Positions 1-8,200 of a stretch of 49,858 nt of DNA are shown piece after piece. The translations under genes were made by a program, and so were the position numbers. Source of the stretch: Parafrankia elaeagni (GTDB lineage: Bacteria; Actinomycetota; Actinomycetes; Frankiales; Frankiaceae); the NCBI RefSeq assembly GCF_000374165.1, contig NZ_KB893744.1, positions 181-50,038 of the forward strand. Reading direction: 5' to 3'. Under the pieces are notes generated by a model that saw nothing but the letters and a program-made list of their open reading frames with translations, was not told where the DNA came from and did no database searches. The number at the start of each line of letters is the position of its first letter. Position 1 is the first letter of the stretch.

Positions 1-115
1 CCCGGCTGGCTGACCGAGATCCCCGCGGTGGCGATCCTGCGGCAGATGCTGGTGCAGACCTACTACCTGTCCACCGACAGCCGGGGACGGGAGGTGATCG
101 TGAAGCGGGACGCCG
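1..115 (+). pseudogene. IS1182-like transposase C-terminal fragment (cut by window edge)
   Basis: The frame open from base 1 reads PGWLTEIPAVAILRQ and then a segment ending in GREVIVKRDAD, which resembles the C-terminal part of IS1182-type transposases as I remember the family. After about base 115 the frame continues to a stop at 294 but becomes low-complexity (repeated RPSPGRHP-like text) with no family resemblance, so the transposase similarity is lost before the stop. The converging dioxygenase gene overlaps the end of this open frame. I read it as the decayed 3' end of an insertion sequence lying mostly outside the window. The assignment is from recalled family sequence only. Confidence 0.4.
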
Positions 116-269
116 ACCCGCGAACTAAGCAGCAGAGTCGGCGGCCGAGGCAAAGCCACCACCTACCAGCGGACGGACTCATAGCCGCCCGATCCTCACC
201 CGCCGGAAGGGACAACGGTCATGCGCGCCCGCACTGCCACCCGGCTGCCACCCGGCCGTCACCCGGCCG

Positions 270-1109
270 TCACCCGGCCGTGACGAACTCCTGACCGACG
301 AGCGTGGTGCGGTGCATCAGCCGGCGTGAGGTCGGCTCGAAGGGCAGGGCGCGGTGGAGCATGCCGGTGTTGTCCCAGATCACCAGGTCGCCGCGCCGCC
401 ACTGGTGCCGGAGGGTGAACCGCGGGCTGGTGGACCATTCGAGCAGACGGTCCAGCAGGGCCCGGCTGCGCTCTTCCGACCAGCCGACGACCGTACCGGC
501 GGTCGCCCCGACCAGCAGGGACTTCCGCCCGTTCGCACGGGTCCAGACAAGCGGGTGCACCCGCGTCGGCACCCCCTCCCAGCTCGCCCGCTGCTTCTCG
601 CCGGCGTCGGGATAGGCGATCCGCTGGGCGGTCGCGAAACTGTGGACGACCCGCAGGTCAGCGATCTCCGCCTTGTCCTCGTCGGAGAGGGCCGCGTAGG
701 CGGCGTAGGTGTTGGCGAACTGCGTGTCGCCGCCGGCGGGGTCGACCTCGCGGGCGGTGAGCAGCGTCGCCTGCTGGGGAAGCTCGTCGGTCGCGCCGTC
801 GATGTGCCAGAGGAAGTTCCCCTGCCGGTAGCCGGCCAGCACGCTCTTCTCCGGGTCGAGCGTGATGTGGGCGATCTCCGGATACTCCCCGGGGTCGTTG
901 ACCTTCGGCACCACGACCTCACCCAGCATCCGGCTGAACCGGACCAGGTCGCCGTCCTCGATGTGCACCTCCCGGTAGACCAGGACGCCGTACTCGTCCA
1001 GCGCGGCCCTGCACTCGGCGGCGACCGCCTCGTCGACGAGCTCGCTCCCGGTGTAGCCGCTGATCTCGGCGCCGATGTCGGGCGTCAACCTGGTGACCGT
1101 GATCGACAT
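270..1109 (-). CDS. TauD/TfdA-family Fe(II)/2-oxoglutarate dioxygenase
   Basis: The 279-residue product matches the usual length of the TauD/TfdA family, which uses Fe(II) and 2-oxoglutarate to hydroxylate small substrates such as taurine, alkyl sulfates or aryloxy acids in the cytoplasm. The metal-binding triad is visible: H102-x-D104 inside FLWHIDG and H252 inside GMLHRALPF. R263, eleven residues after H252, sits where the family's 2-oxoglutarate-binding arginine is found. No signal peptide or membrane segment is seen. It is transcribed divergently from a TetR gene 156 bp away, and repeats in that gap suggest the TetR protein controls it. The substrate cannot be told from sequence. The enzyme family is a confident call; the role (sulfur scavenging or aromatic/xenobiotic oxidation) is open. 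Confidence 0.88.
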   Translation of the reverse strand: MSITVTRLTPDIGAEISGYTGSELVDEAVAAECRAALDEYGVLVYREVHIEDGDLVRFSRMLGEVVVPKVNDPGEYPEIAHITLDPEKSVLAGYRQGNFLWHIDGATDELPQQATLLTAREVDPAGGDTQFANTYAAYAALSDEDKAEIADLRVVHSFATAQRIAYPDAGEKQRASWEGVPTRVHPLVWTRANGRKSLLVGATAGTVVGWSEERSRALLDRLLEWSTSPRFTLRHQWRRGDLVIWDNTGMLHRALPFEPTSRRLMHRTTLVGQEFVTAG

Positions 1110-1213
1110 GACTTCCTCCGGCAGATGGAATCCGGACGTCCCCCGACAGGTGGAATCCGGCGGTTCGCGTGCTCAGGATGCCCTCCGTTCGTACCACTCG
1201 CCGCCCACACAAC

Positions 1214-1248
1214 GCAAGGATCTTCTTGCATCCTAAAAGGATCTTCTG
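1214..1248. promoter_or_regulatory. Candidate TetR operator in the divergent intergenic region
   Basis: The 11-bp sequence AAGGATCTTCT occurs at 1216-1226 and 1237-1247, exactly 21 bp (two helical turns) apart. Inverted half-sites are nested in the same block: GCAAG/CTTGC at 1214-1229 and ATCCT/AGGAT at 1230-1242. A -10-like TAGAGT at 1255-1260 lies just before the tetR ATG at 1266, so the tetR transcript may be leaderless. That the TetR protein binds here and controls both genes is inferred from position. Confidence 0.5.
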
Positions 1249-1265
1249 GCGCGCTAGAGTGAGGC

Positions 1266-1862
1266 ATGGCCCGGGACACCCGCGAGCGCCTGATGGAGGC
1301 CGGACTCGTCCTGTTCTCCCGCAAGGGCCTCGCCGGCACCACGGTCTCCGACATCGAGGCCCGCGCCGGGCTGCGGGCCGGATCCGGCTCGTTCTACCGC
1401 CACTTCGCCTCGAAGGACGCGCTCTTCGAGGTCGTCGTCCGCCGCGAACTCGACCGGTACCGCGCCACGATCCGCGACGCGGAGCCCGACTCACCGCGCG
1501 AACCGCGCGAACCGGGCGTCGCGGATGCGAAGGTCGCCCTCGCGCTGGAGTTCCACCAGACCCTGACGACGCTGGACCAGCTCGGCAGACTCGAGACGAT
1601 CATCAGCCGGGACGCCCGCGCGATGGGCACCCTGTTCGACGAGGTGGAGAGCCTGTACAACGCCGCCCTCGACGCCAGCACCCATCGGTTGGACCAGCTC
1701 ATGAAGGCCGGGCAGATCCCCCGGCGCGACCCGCAGGCCCTCGCCGAGATGATCAGAAGCACGCTCATCGGCTACCACCTGAACACGCAGTCGTTCCGAA
1801 GGTCCCCCCGCCGCGTATCACCGGCGGATCTGATCGCCACCCTGATAGACCTGATCTCCTGA
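1266..1862 (+). CDS. TetR/AcrR-family transcriptional regulator
   Basis: The 198-residue protein has the classic TetR layout. The N-terminal helix-turn-helix (about residues 5-52) contains RERLMEAGLVLFSRKG, TTVSDIEARAGL and SFYRHFASKDALFEVV, followed by a variable all-helical ligand/dimerisation domain. The ATG at 1266 has a -10-like TAGAGT only 6 bp upstream and no clear ribosome site, consistent with leaderless transcription. The gene is divergent from the dioxygenase at 270-1109, the usual arrangement for a ligand-responsive repressor and its target. The ligand is unknown. No relation to the Pgl genes downstream is evident; 245 bp separate it from the next gene. Confidence 0.88.
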   Translation: MARDTRERLMEAGLVLFSRKGLAGTTVSDIEARAGLRAGSGSFYRHFASKDALFEVVVRRELDRYRATIRDAEPDSPREPREPGVADAKVALALEFHQTLTTLDQLGRLETIISRDARAMGTLFDEVESLYNAALDASTHRLDQLMKAGQIPRRDPQALAEMIRSTLIGYHLNTQSFRRSPRRVSPADLIATLIDLIS

Positions 1863-2107
1863 CCGAGTGCGGTCGCACCGACCCCGGCCCGGCGAGCCGG
1901 CGTTACCGGCGCTACCGGCGGTCCTTGCGGTGGCGCCCGGGCGCCCGGGCGCCCGCTCGCCGGGCTCCGTCTCCGCGACCGGGGTGTCCGCCTTCGTGTC
2001 TGGCGTGTCGGGTCGTGTGCTGTCGAGTCGGTACAGTTCGTTCGCCGGCGCGGAGCGTGGAGATACTCCAACGGTCGGCGACCATCTGCTGACAGGGGGA
2101 ACGCGCG

Positions 2108-3925
2108 GTGGCGGTGCACGACACTCTCCTCGAGACGCTGCTCAACGACGTGTCCGCCGGCAAGATCCAGTTGCCGGACTTCCAGCGGGCGTGGAAGTGG
2201 GACGACGAACGGATCCGTTCGCTGCTCGCGACGGTCACCAGGGAGTTCCCGCTCGGGGTCATCATGTCTTTGGAGACCGGCGGCAAGGCGCAGTTCAAGG
2301 CACGCCCGCTGCAGGGCACGAAGGTTCCCGACGGAGCGGCCCCCGCGCATCTGCTGCTCGACGGGCAGCAGCGCCTCACCTCGCTCTACCACGCACTGGT
2401 CTCCAGCGAGCCCGTGCAGACCGAGGACGAGCGGCACAACGAGCTGTCGGTCTGGTACTACATCGACATCGTCCGGGCGATCGGCAGCGAGGACGAGCGC
2501 GAGGAGGCCATCGTCTCCGTTCCGGCGAACCGGCTGCTGCGCCGGGGCTCCGGGCCGGACGACGTCATCGATCTGACGAGCCGGGAGAAGGAGTGCGCGG
2601 CGGGGATGTTCCCGCTCAACCTCAGCCTGGACTCGATGGCGACGAATGACTGGCAGTGGACGTACGCAGTAGACGAGGACCGGAGACGAACCTGGGGGCG
2701 CTTCAACGGCGAGGTGCTCAAGAGGATCAACAAGTTCCTCGTGCCGTGGGTCAAGCTCCCCAAGGAGACGAGCAACGAGGCCGTCTGCACGGTGTTCGAG
2801 AAGGTCAACACCGGCGGCCTTGTCCTGAACGTCTTCGAACTGCTGACGGCAACCTACGCCGGCAACCGTGAGTACGCATCCCAGCACGGATCGGAGTTCA
2901 ATCTCCAGGAGGACTGGAAAGGGATCTCGAAGGGACTGAGCGAGAAGTACCCCGTCCTGGAGGATCTGAAGAACATCGACTTCCTCCAGGCGCTCACGCT
3001 GGTCATCAGCTACCACAAGCGCCACCACTACCTCGCCGAGCATCCGCGACGGACCACGGACGCACCGTCGATCCGGTGCAAGCGCAGGGACCTGCTGACA
3101 CTCCCGCTGGCCGACTACCGGAAATGGTCCCCCGCGGTGACGGAGGCGCTTGCCTGGGCCGGCGACTTCCTCCAGGGCCAGTGCGTCTTCCGCAGCGGCG
3201 AACTGCCGTACCGCACACAGCTCGTGCCGCTGGCCGCGATCAGGACCATCCTCGGGGAGGCCGCCGACCGGCCCGACGCCTACGAGAAGATCGTCCGCTG
3301 GTACTGGTGTGGCGTGTTCGGCGAGCTCTACGGCGGCACCACCGAGAGCCGGTTCCCGAAGGACGTCGAGCAGGTGATCGACTGGGTGAACGGCACCGGC
3401 AGGGAGCCGGACACCGTCACCGAGGCGGCGTTCCAGGAGCAGCGGCTGCACACCATGACGACGAAGGTCAGCGCCGCCTACAAGGGCGTCTTCGCGCTGC
3501 TGCTGCAGCAGGGCTGTTACGACTGGTATGCGACCGACGCGCCGATCAACGCCGACACGCTGGTGACCGAGACGGTCGACTTCCGGCAGATCTTTCCGAA
3601 GGCCTGGTTCGAGCGCGCCGGAACCAAGGACCCCCGCATGACCAGCGTGATCAACAAGTCGCCCCTCTCGCTGCGCGCGGCCAAGACGATCGGCGGTCGC
3701 TCTCCGGCGACCTACCTCGAGATGTTCGCCCGCGAGTCAGGCCTGCCGGTCGACTGGATCGACGATCTTGTCGATTCCCAGCGGATCGACCCGAAGACAC
3801 TGCGGGCCAACGACTTCGAGGCCTTCTACCAGGACAGGATCCAGAGGTTGCTCACTCTGATCGAGAAGGCGATGGGCAGGCCCGCGGGCCGGGAGACGCC
3901 CGCGTCCGTCGCTGCGTCCGACTGA
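2108..3925 (+). CDS. DUF262 (GmrSD/BrxU-like) protein with degenerate HNH-type C-terminus
   Basis: The 605-residue protein starts at GTG 2108, preceded by GGGGGA at 2095-2100. The N-terminal DUF262 (ParB/Srx-like) domain is clear: IQLPDFQRAWKW at residues 19-30, the signature DGQQR at 85-89, and VNTGG followed by a helical region. DUF262 proteins such as GmrS and BrxU bind nucleotide and act in type IV restriction, normally with a DUF1524 HNH domain. The C-terminal segment from about 488 keeps the framework of that domain (IFPKAWF, INKSPLSL, IGGRSPATYL), but where active relatives have a His pair before IFPK this protein has R493-Q494. It may therefore have lost nuclease activity. It forms a likely operon with the CBS-HEPN gene 11 bp downstream and lies just upstream of pglW, recalling BrxU beside BREX loci. 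Domain call firm; loss of activity inferred. Confidence 0.8.
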   Translation: MAVHDTLLETLLNDVSAGKIQLPDFQRAWKWDDERIRSLLATVTREFPLGVIMSLETGGKAQFKARPLQGTKVPDGAAPAHLLLDGQQRLTSLYHALVSSEPVQTEDERHNELSVWYYIDIVRAIGSEDEREEAIVSVPANRLLRRGSGPDDVIDLTSREKECAAGMFPLNLSLDSMATNDWQWTYAVDEDRRRTWGRFNGEVLKRINKFLVPWVKLPKETSNEAVCTVFEKVNTGGLVLNVFELLTATYAGNREYASQHGSEFNLQEDWKGISKGLSEKYPVLEDLKNIDFLQALTLVISYHKRHHYLAEHPRRTTDAPSIRCKRRDLLTLPLADYRKWSPAVTEALAWAGDFLQGQCVFRSGELPYRTQLVPLAAIRTILGEAADRPDAYEKIVRWYWCGVFGELYGGTTESRFPKDVEQVIDWVNGTGREPDTVTEAAFQEQRLHTMTTKVSAAYKGVFALLLQQGCYDWYATDAPINADTLVTETVDFRQIFPKAWFERAGTKDPRMTSVINKSPLSLRAAKTIGGRSPATYLEMFARESGLPVDWIDDLVDSQRIDPKTLRANDFEAFYQDRIQRLLTLIEKAMGRPAGRETPASVAASD

Positions 3926-3936
3926 CCGCCCACCAC

Positions 3937-5133
3937 ATGGAGACGCAGAGACCGCAGACACCCCTCATGGACGACATCCTCACGTCACTGGTCGACAGCG
4001 AGCTGACGATCCGGCAGCTGCTGGAACGGTTCGGCTACGGCGTCCGCAGCCCCACGGCGATCTCCGCGCTCCGCGTCCGGCTCTCCCAGGCACGGCTGAC
4101 GACCGAGCCGACCTTCGAGGCCGGCCCACTCGACACCCTGATCAAGGTCCTTCCGGTCTCGCGACCCGCGCAGGAGGACGGCCCGCCCACGCCGAGCTCT
4201 CCGGACGCGACGGTCGCCGGGGAGCCCACCTCGTCGCCTCCACCGGGTGACGCCTCGGCCTCGTCCGAGGAGATCCCGTCCCAGCGAGTCGCGGACGACG
4301 GTGCGACGGGACCGGCCGGCCAGGAGGGCCCGACCGGGCAGGAGACGCCGACCGGGCAGGAGACGCCGACCGGGCCCGGGCAGGAGGAAGCGGGCGAGTA
4401 CCCCGACGAGGAGCTCCCCGCGGGAACGCTGCGGGTCGGCGACCTGCTGTCAGCGCACCGGGAGCTCCGCACCGTCGGACCCGGGGACAGCCTTCACAAG
4501 GCCATCACCTGCATGCTCCAGTGGGACTACTCCCAGATCCCGGTGCTGGAGGGCAAGTTCCATCTCCACGGTGTCGTGACCTGGCAGTCCGTCGCCATGC
4601 TGTACGCGCACAGTCACGAACCCACCCTGGCGAAGGCGACCGACGGCAACGTCCAGGTCGTCCATGACACGGACAGCCTGCTGGCGGCGCTCGCCACGAT
4701 CACCGCATCCGACTACGTCCTGGTCCGCAACCAGCAGGGGGAGATCTGCGGCATCGTCACGATGGCCGACGTCGCGACCCGCTTCGGCGACCTCGCCCGG
4801 CCGTTCTTCGTGATCGGCGAGATCGAGCGGCTCATCCGCAGCTTCCTCACGCCTGTCTTCGACCACGATCCGGCCGTCCTGAAGGCCACCGGGAAGAAAA
4901 CCGACCGAGTCGCGGAGATGATGTTCGGAAACTACAAGTACCTGCTGGACGTGCCGGCGAACTGGCAGAAGCTCGGCTGGCCGTTCGTCGACCGCGCGGC
5001 CTTCATCGAGCTCCTCGACGACGTCCGCAAGATCCGTAACTCTGTCGCGCACTTCCGCACGGCGCCGCTGACCGCCGAGGAGAACCGCCAGATCAACCAG
5101 CTCCACGGAATGCTGAAGAAGCTCGCCCTGTAG
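3937..5133 (+). CDS. CBS-pair protein with C-terminal HEPN-like RNase motif
   Basis: The frame stays open upstream inside the DUF262 gene; I place the start at ATG 3937 (ATG 3967 is the alternative), giving 398 residues. The N-terminal helical part (about 10-60) is unassigned. Next comes a Pro/Gly/Glu/Thr-rich linker with a short tandem repeat, then two CBS repeats (about 165-290), including RVGDLL, SQIPVLEG, GVVTWQSV and GIVTMADVA. CBS pairs usually bind adenine nucleotides. The last 100 residues end in a helical domain with RKIRNSVAHF, giving R367-x4-H372, the Rx4-6H motif of HEPN ribonucleases. A nucleotide-sensing CBS module joined to a HEPN toxin beside a DUF262 gene and pglW suggests an abortive-infection effector. 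Domains are seen; the toxin role is inferred. Confidence 0.72.
   Translation: METQRPQTPLMDDILTSLVDSELTIRQLLERFGYGVRSPTAISALRVRLSQARLTTEPTFEAGPLDTLIKVLPVSRPAQEDGPPTPSSPDATVAGEPTSSPPPGDASASSEEIPSQRVADDGATGPAGQEGPTGQETPTGQETPTGPGQEEAGEYPDEELPAGTLRVGDLLSAHRELRTVGPGDSLHKAITCMLQWDYSQIPVLEGKFHLHGVVTWQSVAMLYAHSHEPTLAKATDGNVQVVHDTDSLLAALATITASDYVLVRNQQGEICGIVTMADVATRFGDLARPFFVIGEIERLIRSFLTPVFDHDPAVLKATGKKTDRVAEMMFGNYKYLLDVPANWQKLGWPFVDRAAFIELLDDVRKIRNSVAHFRTAPLTAEENRQINQLHGMLKKLAL
4331..4372 (+). repeat. 18-bp tandem repeat coding the linker of the CBS-HEPN protein
   Basis: The unit cgaccgggcaggagacgc occurs at 4331-4348 and 4349-4366, with a further partial copy. It encodes TGQETP-type hexapeptides in the flexible linker before the CBS pair. 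Being a multiple of three, copy-number change would alter linker length without a frameshift. Confidence 0.8.
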
Positions 5134-5222
5134 GTGGGCTTGTGGGGGTGGGCTAAGGTCGCGGGCTGGGGCAACGGGGGTCGTCGTTCGGAGCGTGGCG
5201 GCGGGAGCAGCGGGGAGACGGG

Positions 5223-8200
5223 GTGCAGGACAGGCGTTGGACGACGGTCACGGCGTCGCAGTTCCCGCATGAGCGGGAGGCGCTGGAGCACGTCCAGCGG
5301 CTGCTGCCGGACGCGGAGCCGTACCGGGCCTGGTCGAACTTCACCTTCGTCGCGTCGACCGGGCACCTGCGCGAGGTCGACCTGCTCGTCGTCGCCCGCG
5401 GCGGGGTGTACCTCATCGAGATCAAGAGCTGGGCGGGCCGGCTGACGGCGTCGGGGTCGAACTGGGTCCAGCACCGGCCGTCCGGCAGCGACCTGATCTT
5501 CGACAATCCGCTGATCCTCGCGAACCAGAAGTCCAAGGAGCTCAAGCACCTCCTGGAGACCGCGGCCCGCGCGCAGGGGCTCGGCAAACTGCGGATGCCG
5601 TTCTTCCAGCCGGCGGTCTTCCTCTCGAACGGGACGTTGAAGGTCGAGCTGCCGGACTTCCAGCTGCACGGGATCTTCGGCCCGGAGCCCGCCGATGCCA
5701 CCGGCGGCGCCCCGGTCAGGGCGGGCACCGCGGGTGCGCTGCCGCCGATCTGGTCCAGCCTGCTGGACGCGCCGCTACGCGACGAACGCGCCCGGATCAG
5801 CCCGGAGACGTCCAGGCGGCTCGCGACGCTGCTCCCGGCCGCCGGGATCGCGCGCAGCCGGCGCCACCACCGCGTCGGCGCGTGGGAGCTGGAGTTCCCG
5901 GCCTTCGAGTCCGGCCCGACGTGGCAGGACTACCACGCCCGGCACACCCAGATGGGCTCCGCGCGCCGCCGCGTGCGGATCTACCTGGTGGAGACGGGCG
6001 CGGCCGAGGCCGAGCGCCGCACCCGGGAGGCGGCGGCCAGGCGCGAGTTCCTCGTCCTCAACGGGATCGACCACCAGGGCATCGTGCAGGTCGACGGCCT
6101 GGAGCAGCACGAGGCCGGCCCGGCGCTGATCTTCCGGCACCACCCCGACGAGATGCGCCTCGACCACTATCTCGCCCGGTACGGCGACCGGCTCGACGCC
6201 GGCACCCGGCTGCGGATGATCCGTGAGCTCGCCGAGACGCTCGACTACGCGCACGGCCGCCACCTCTACCACCGGGCGCTCGCGGCCCGCAGCGTCCTCG
6301 TCGTGCCGGCCGCCCGCCGCGGCGACGACGACCAGGCGGAGAGTGAGCGGCGCTGGCTCTCCCCCCGGCTGGTCATCAGCGACTGGCAGGCGGCGGCCCG
6401 CGACATCGACGCGTCGACGGGGCAGCTGACCGGCTCGATGACGACGGCCTCGGTCGCGCTCGCCATCGAGCCCGCGCACCGGTTCCTGCCGCAGCTGGAA
6501 CGGGCCGCGGAGAGCTACCTCGCCCCCGAGGTCGACGCCCCGTACCCGGACCCGGTCGGCATCGACGTGTTCGGCCTGGGCGCGCTCGCCTACCTGATCC
6601 TGACCGGTGAGGCCCCCGCGCCGACCCGCAACGCGCTGAAGGCGCGGCTCACCGAGGCCGGCGGGCTGCACCCGTCCGCGGTCGTCGACTCGCTGTCCGA
6701 GACGGCGAACGACCTGGTCGCGCTGGCCACCCGGGCGAAGCCGGATGATCGCTTCGCCACCGTCGGCGAGTTCCTCGACTGGCTGGAGCTCGTCGTCGAC
6801 GACGTCACGGCGCCTGCTGTCGAGGCGACGGAAAGCGCGACCACCGCGACCACGCCGACGGTCGACCCGCCGGAGGAGCCGGCGCCGGAGCTGGACCCGT
6901 TGGAGGCCGAGCGCGGCGACCTCGTCGGCGGGGAGTGGCGGATCAGAAGCCGCCTCGGTACCGGCTCGACGAGCCGCGCGTTCCTCGCGCACAACGAGAA
7001 GACGAAGCGTGACGAGGTCCTGAAGGTCGCGCTCTCCGACGAGCGGGCAGCGCGGCTCGCGCACGAGGCGGACGTGCTGGGCCGGCTGCGCGACTCGCGG
7101 GTGATCCGGCTGGCCCGGCAGGACACCCTCGTCATCGGCGGGCGCACCGTGCTCGTCCTCGACCACGCGGGCGAGCAGACCATGGCCCGCAAGCTGCGCG
7201 AGGGCCGGCTGTCGGTCGACGAGCTGGAGATCTTCTCGAACGACCTGTTCGTCGCCGTCGACTACCTCGACGGCGAGGGCGTCGCGCACCGCGACCTCAA
7301 GCCCGACAACATCGTGCTGCGCCGCCGGCCCAACCGGACCTGGCAGCTGGTGCTCATCGACTTCTCGCTGGCCAACCACTCCGTGCGCGACACGGCCGCC
7401 GGCACGCCCCGCTACCTGGACCCGTTCCTCGGCGCCGGCACCCGCACCACCTACGACGACCAGGCCGAGCGGTACGCCCTGGCGGTCACGCTGCACGAGA
7501 TGGCCTCCGGCGAGCTGCCGCTGTGGGGCGACGGCTCCACCGAGGCGCGGTTCACCGAGGGCCCACCGACGGTGGCGACCGAGGCGTTCGACCCGGCGAT
7601 CCGAGCCGGCCTCACCTCCTTCTTCCTGCACGCGCTCGACCGGGACGCGGGCAGGCGGTTCGGCTCGCTGAAGGACATGCGCGACGCCTGGCTCGCCGTC
7701 TTCCGCGCCGCCGACTCGACGCCGCCGGTGCCGAGCGTCCACCCGGCCGCCGGCGAGCAGCCGCTGACCCCGGACGAGGCCGCGGCCCAGGCGACCGAGG
7801 CCACACCACTCGAGCAGGCGGGCCTGTCGCCGCGCGCCGTCTCGGCGGCGCACCGGCTGGACGCGACGACCGTCGGCGACCTGCTCGACCTCGGCTCGAA
7901 GGACATCATCGGCCTGCCCGGCCTGGCCGGTAAGACCCGCCAGGAGCTGCAGGCCCGGATCCGGCAGTGGCGCCGCGCGCTCGCCCCGGCTCCGCAGGGC
8001 CCGCCAGCGGACGTGCCGACGGCGGCCCAGCCCACGACGGCGGCGGACTACGCCCGGATGCCGGTCGAGGCGGTGGCCGACCGGCTGCTGCCCCGCTCCA
8101 CGCGGGCCACCACCGAGGCCAACGCCACCCGCCTGCTGCTCGGCCTGCCAGATGCCGCCGGCACCCTGCCGGACCTGCCGCTCTGGCCGGGGCAGCAGCT

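Noticed and set aside
354-1262. 302-codon open frame on the + strand opposite the dioxygenase
   Set aside because: The - strand gene has a complete iron/2-oxoglutarate motif set; the + frame has no recognisable domain.
3076-3936. 5' extension of the CBS-HEPN gene inside the DUF262 gene
   Set aside because: The extension is Arg/Gly/Pro-rich and overlaps a convincing DUF262 coding sequence. The family-like sequence begins only at about 3,937-3,967.
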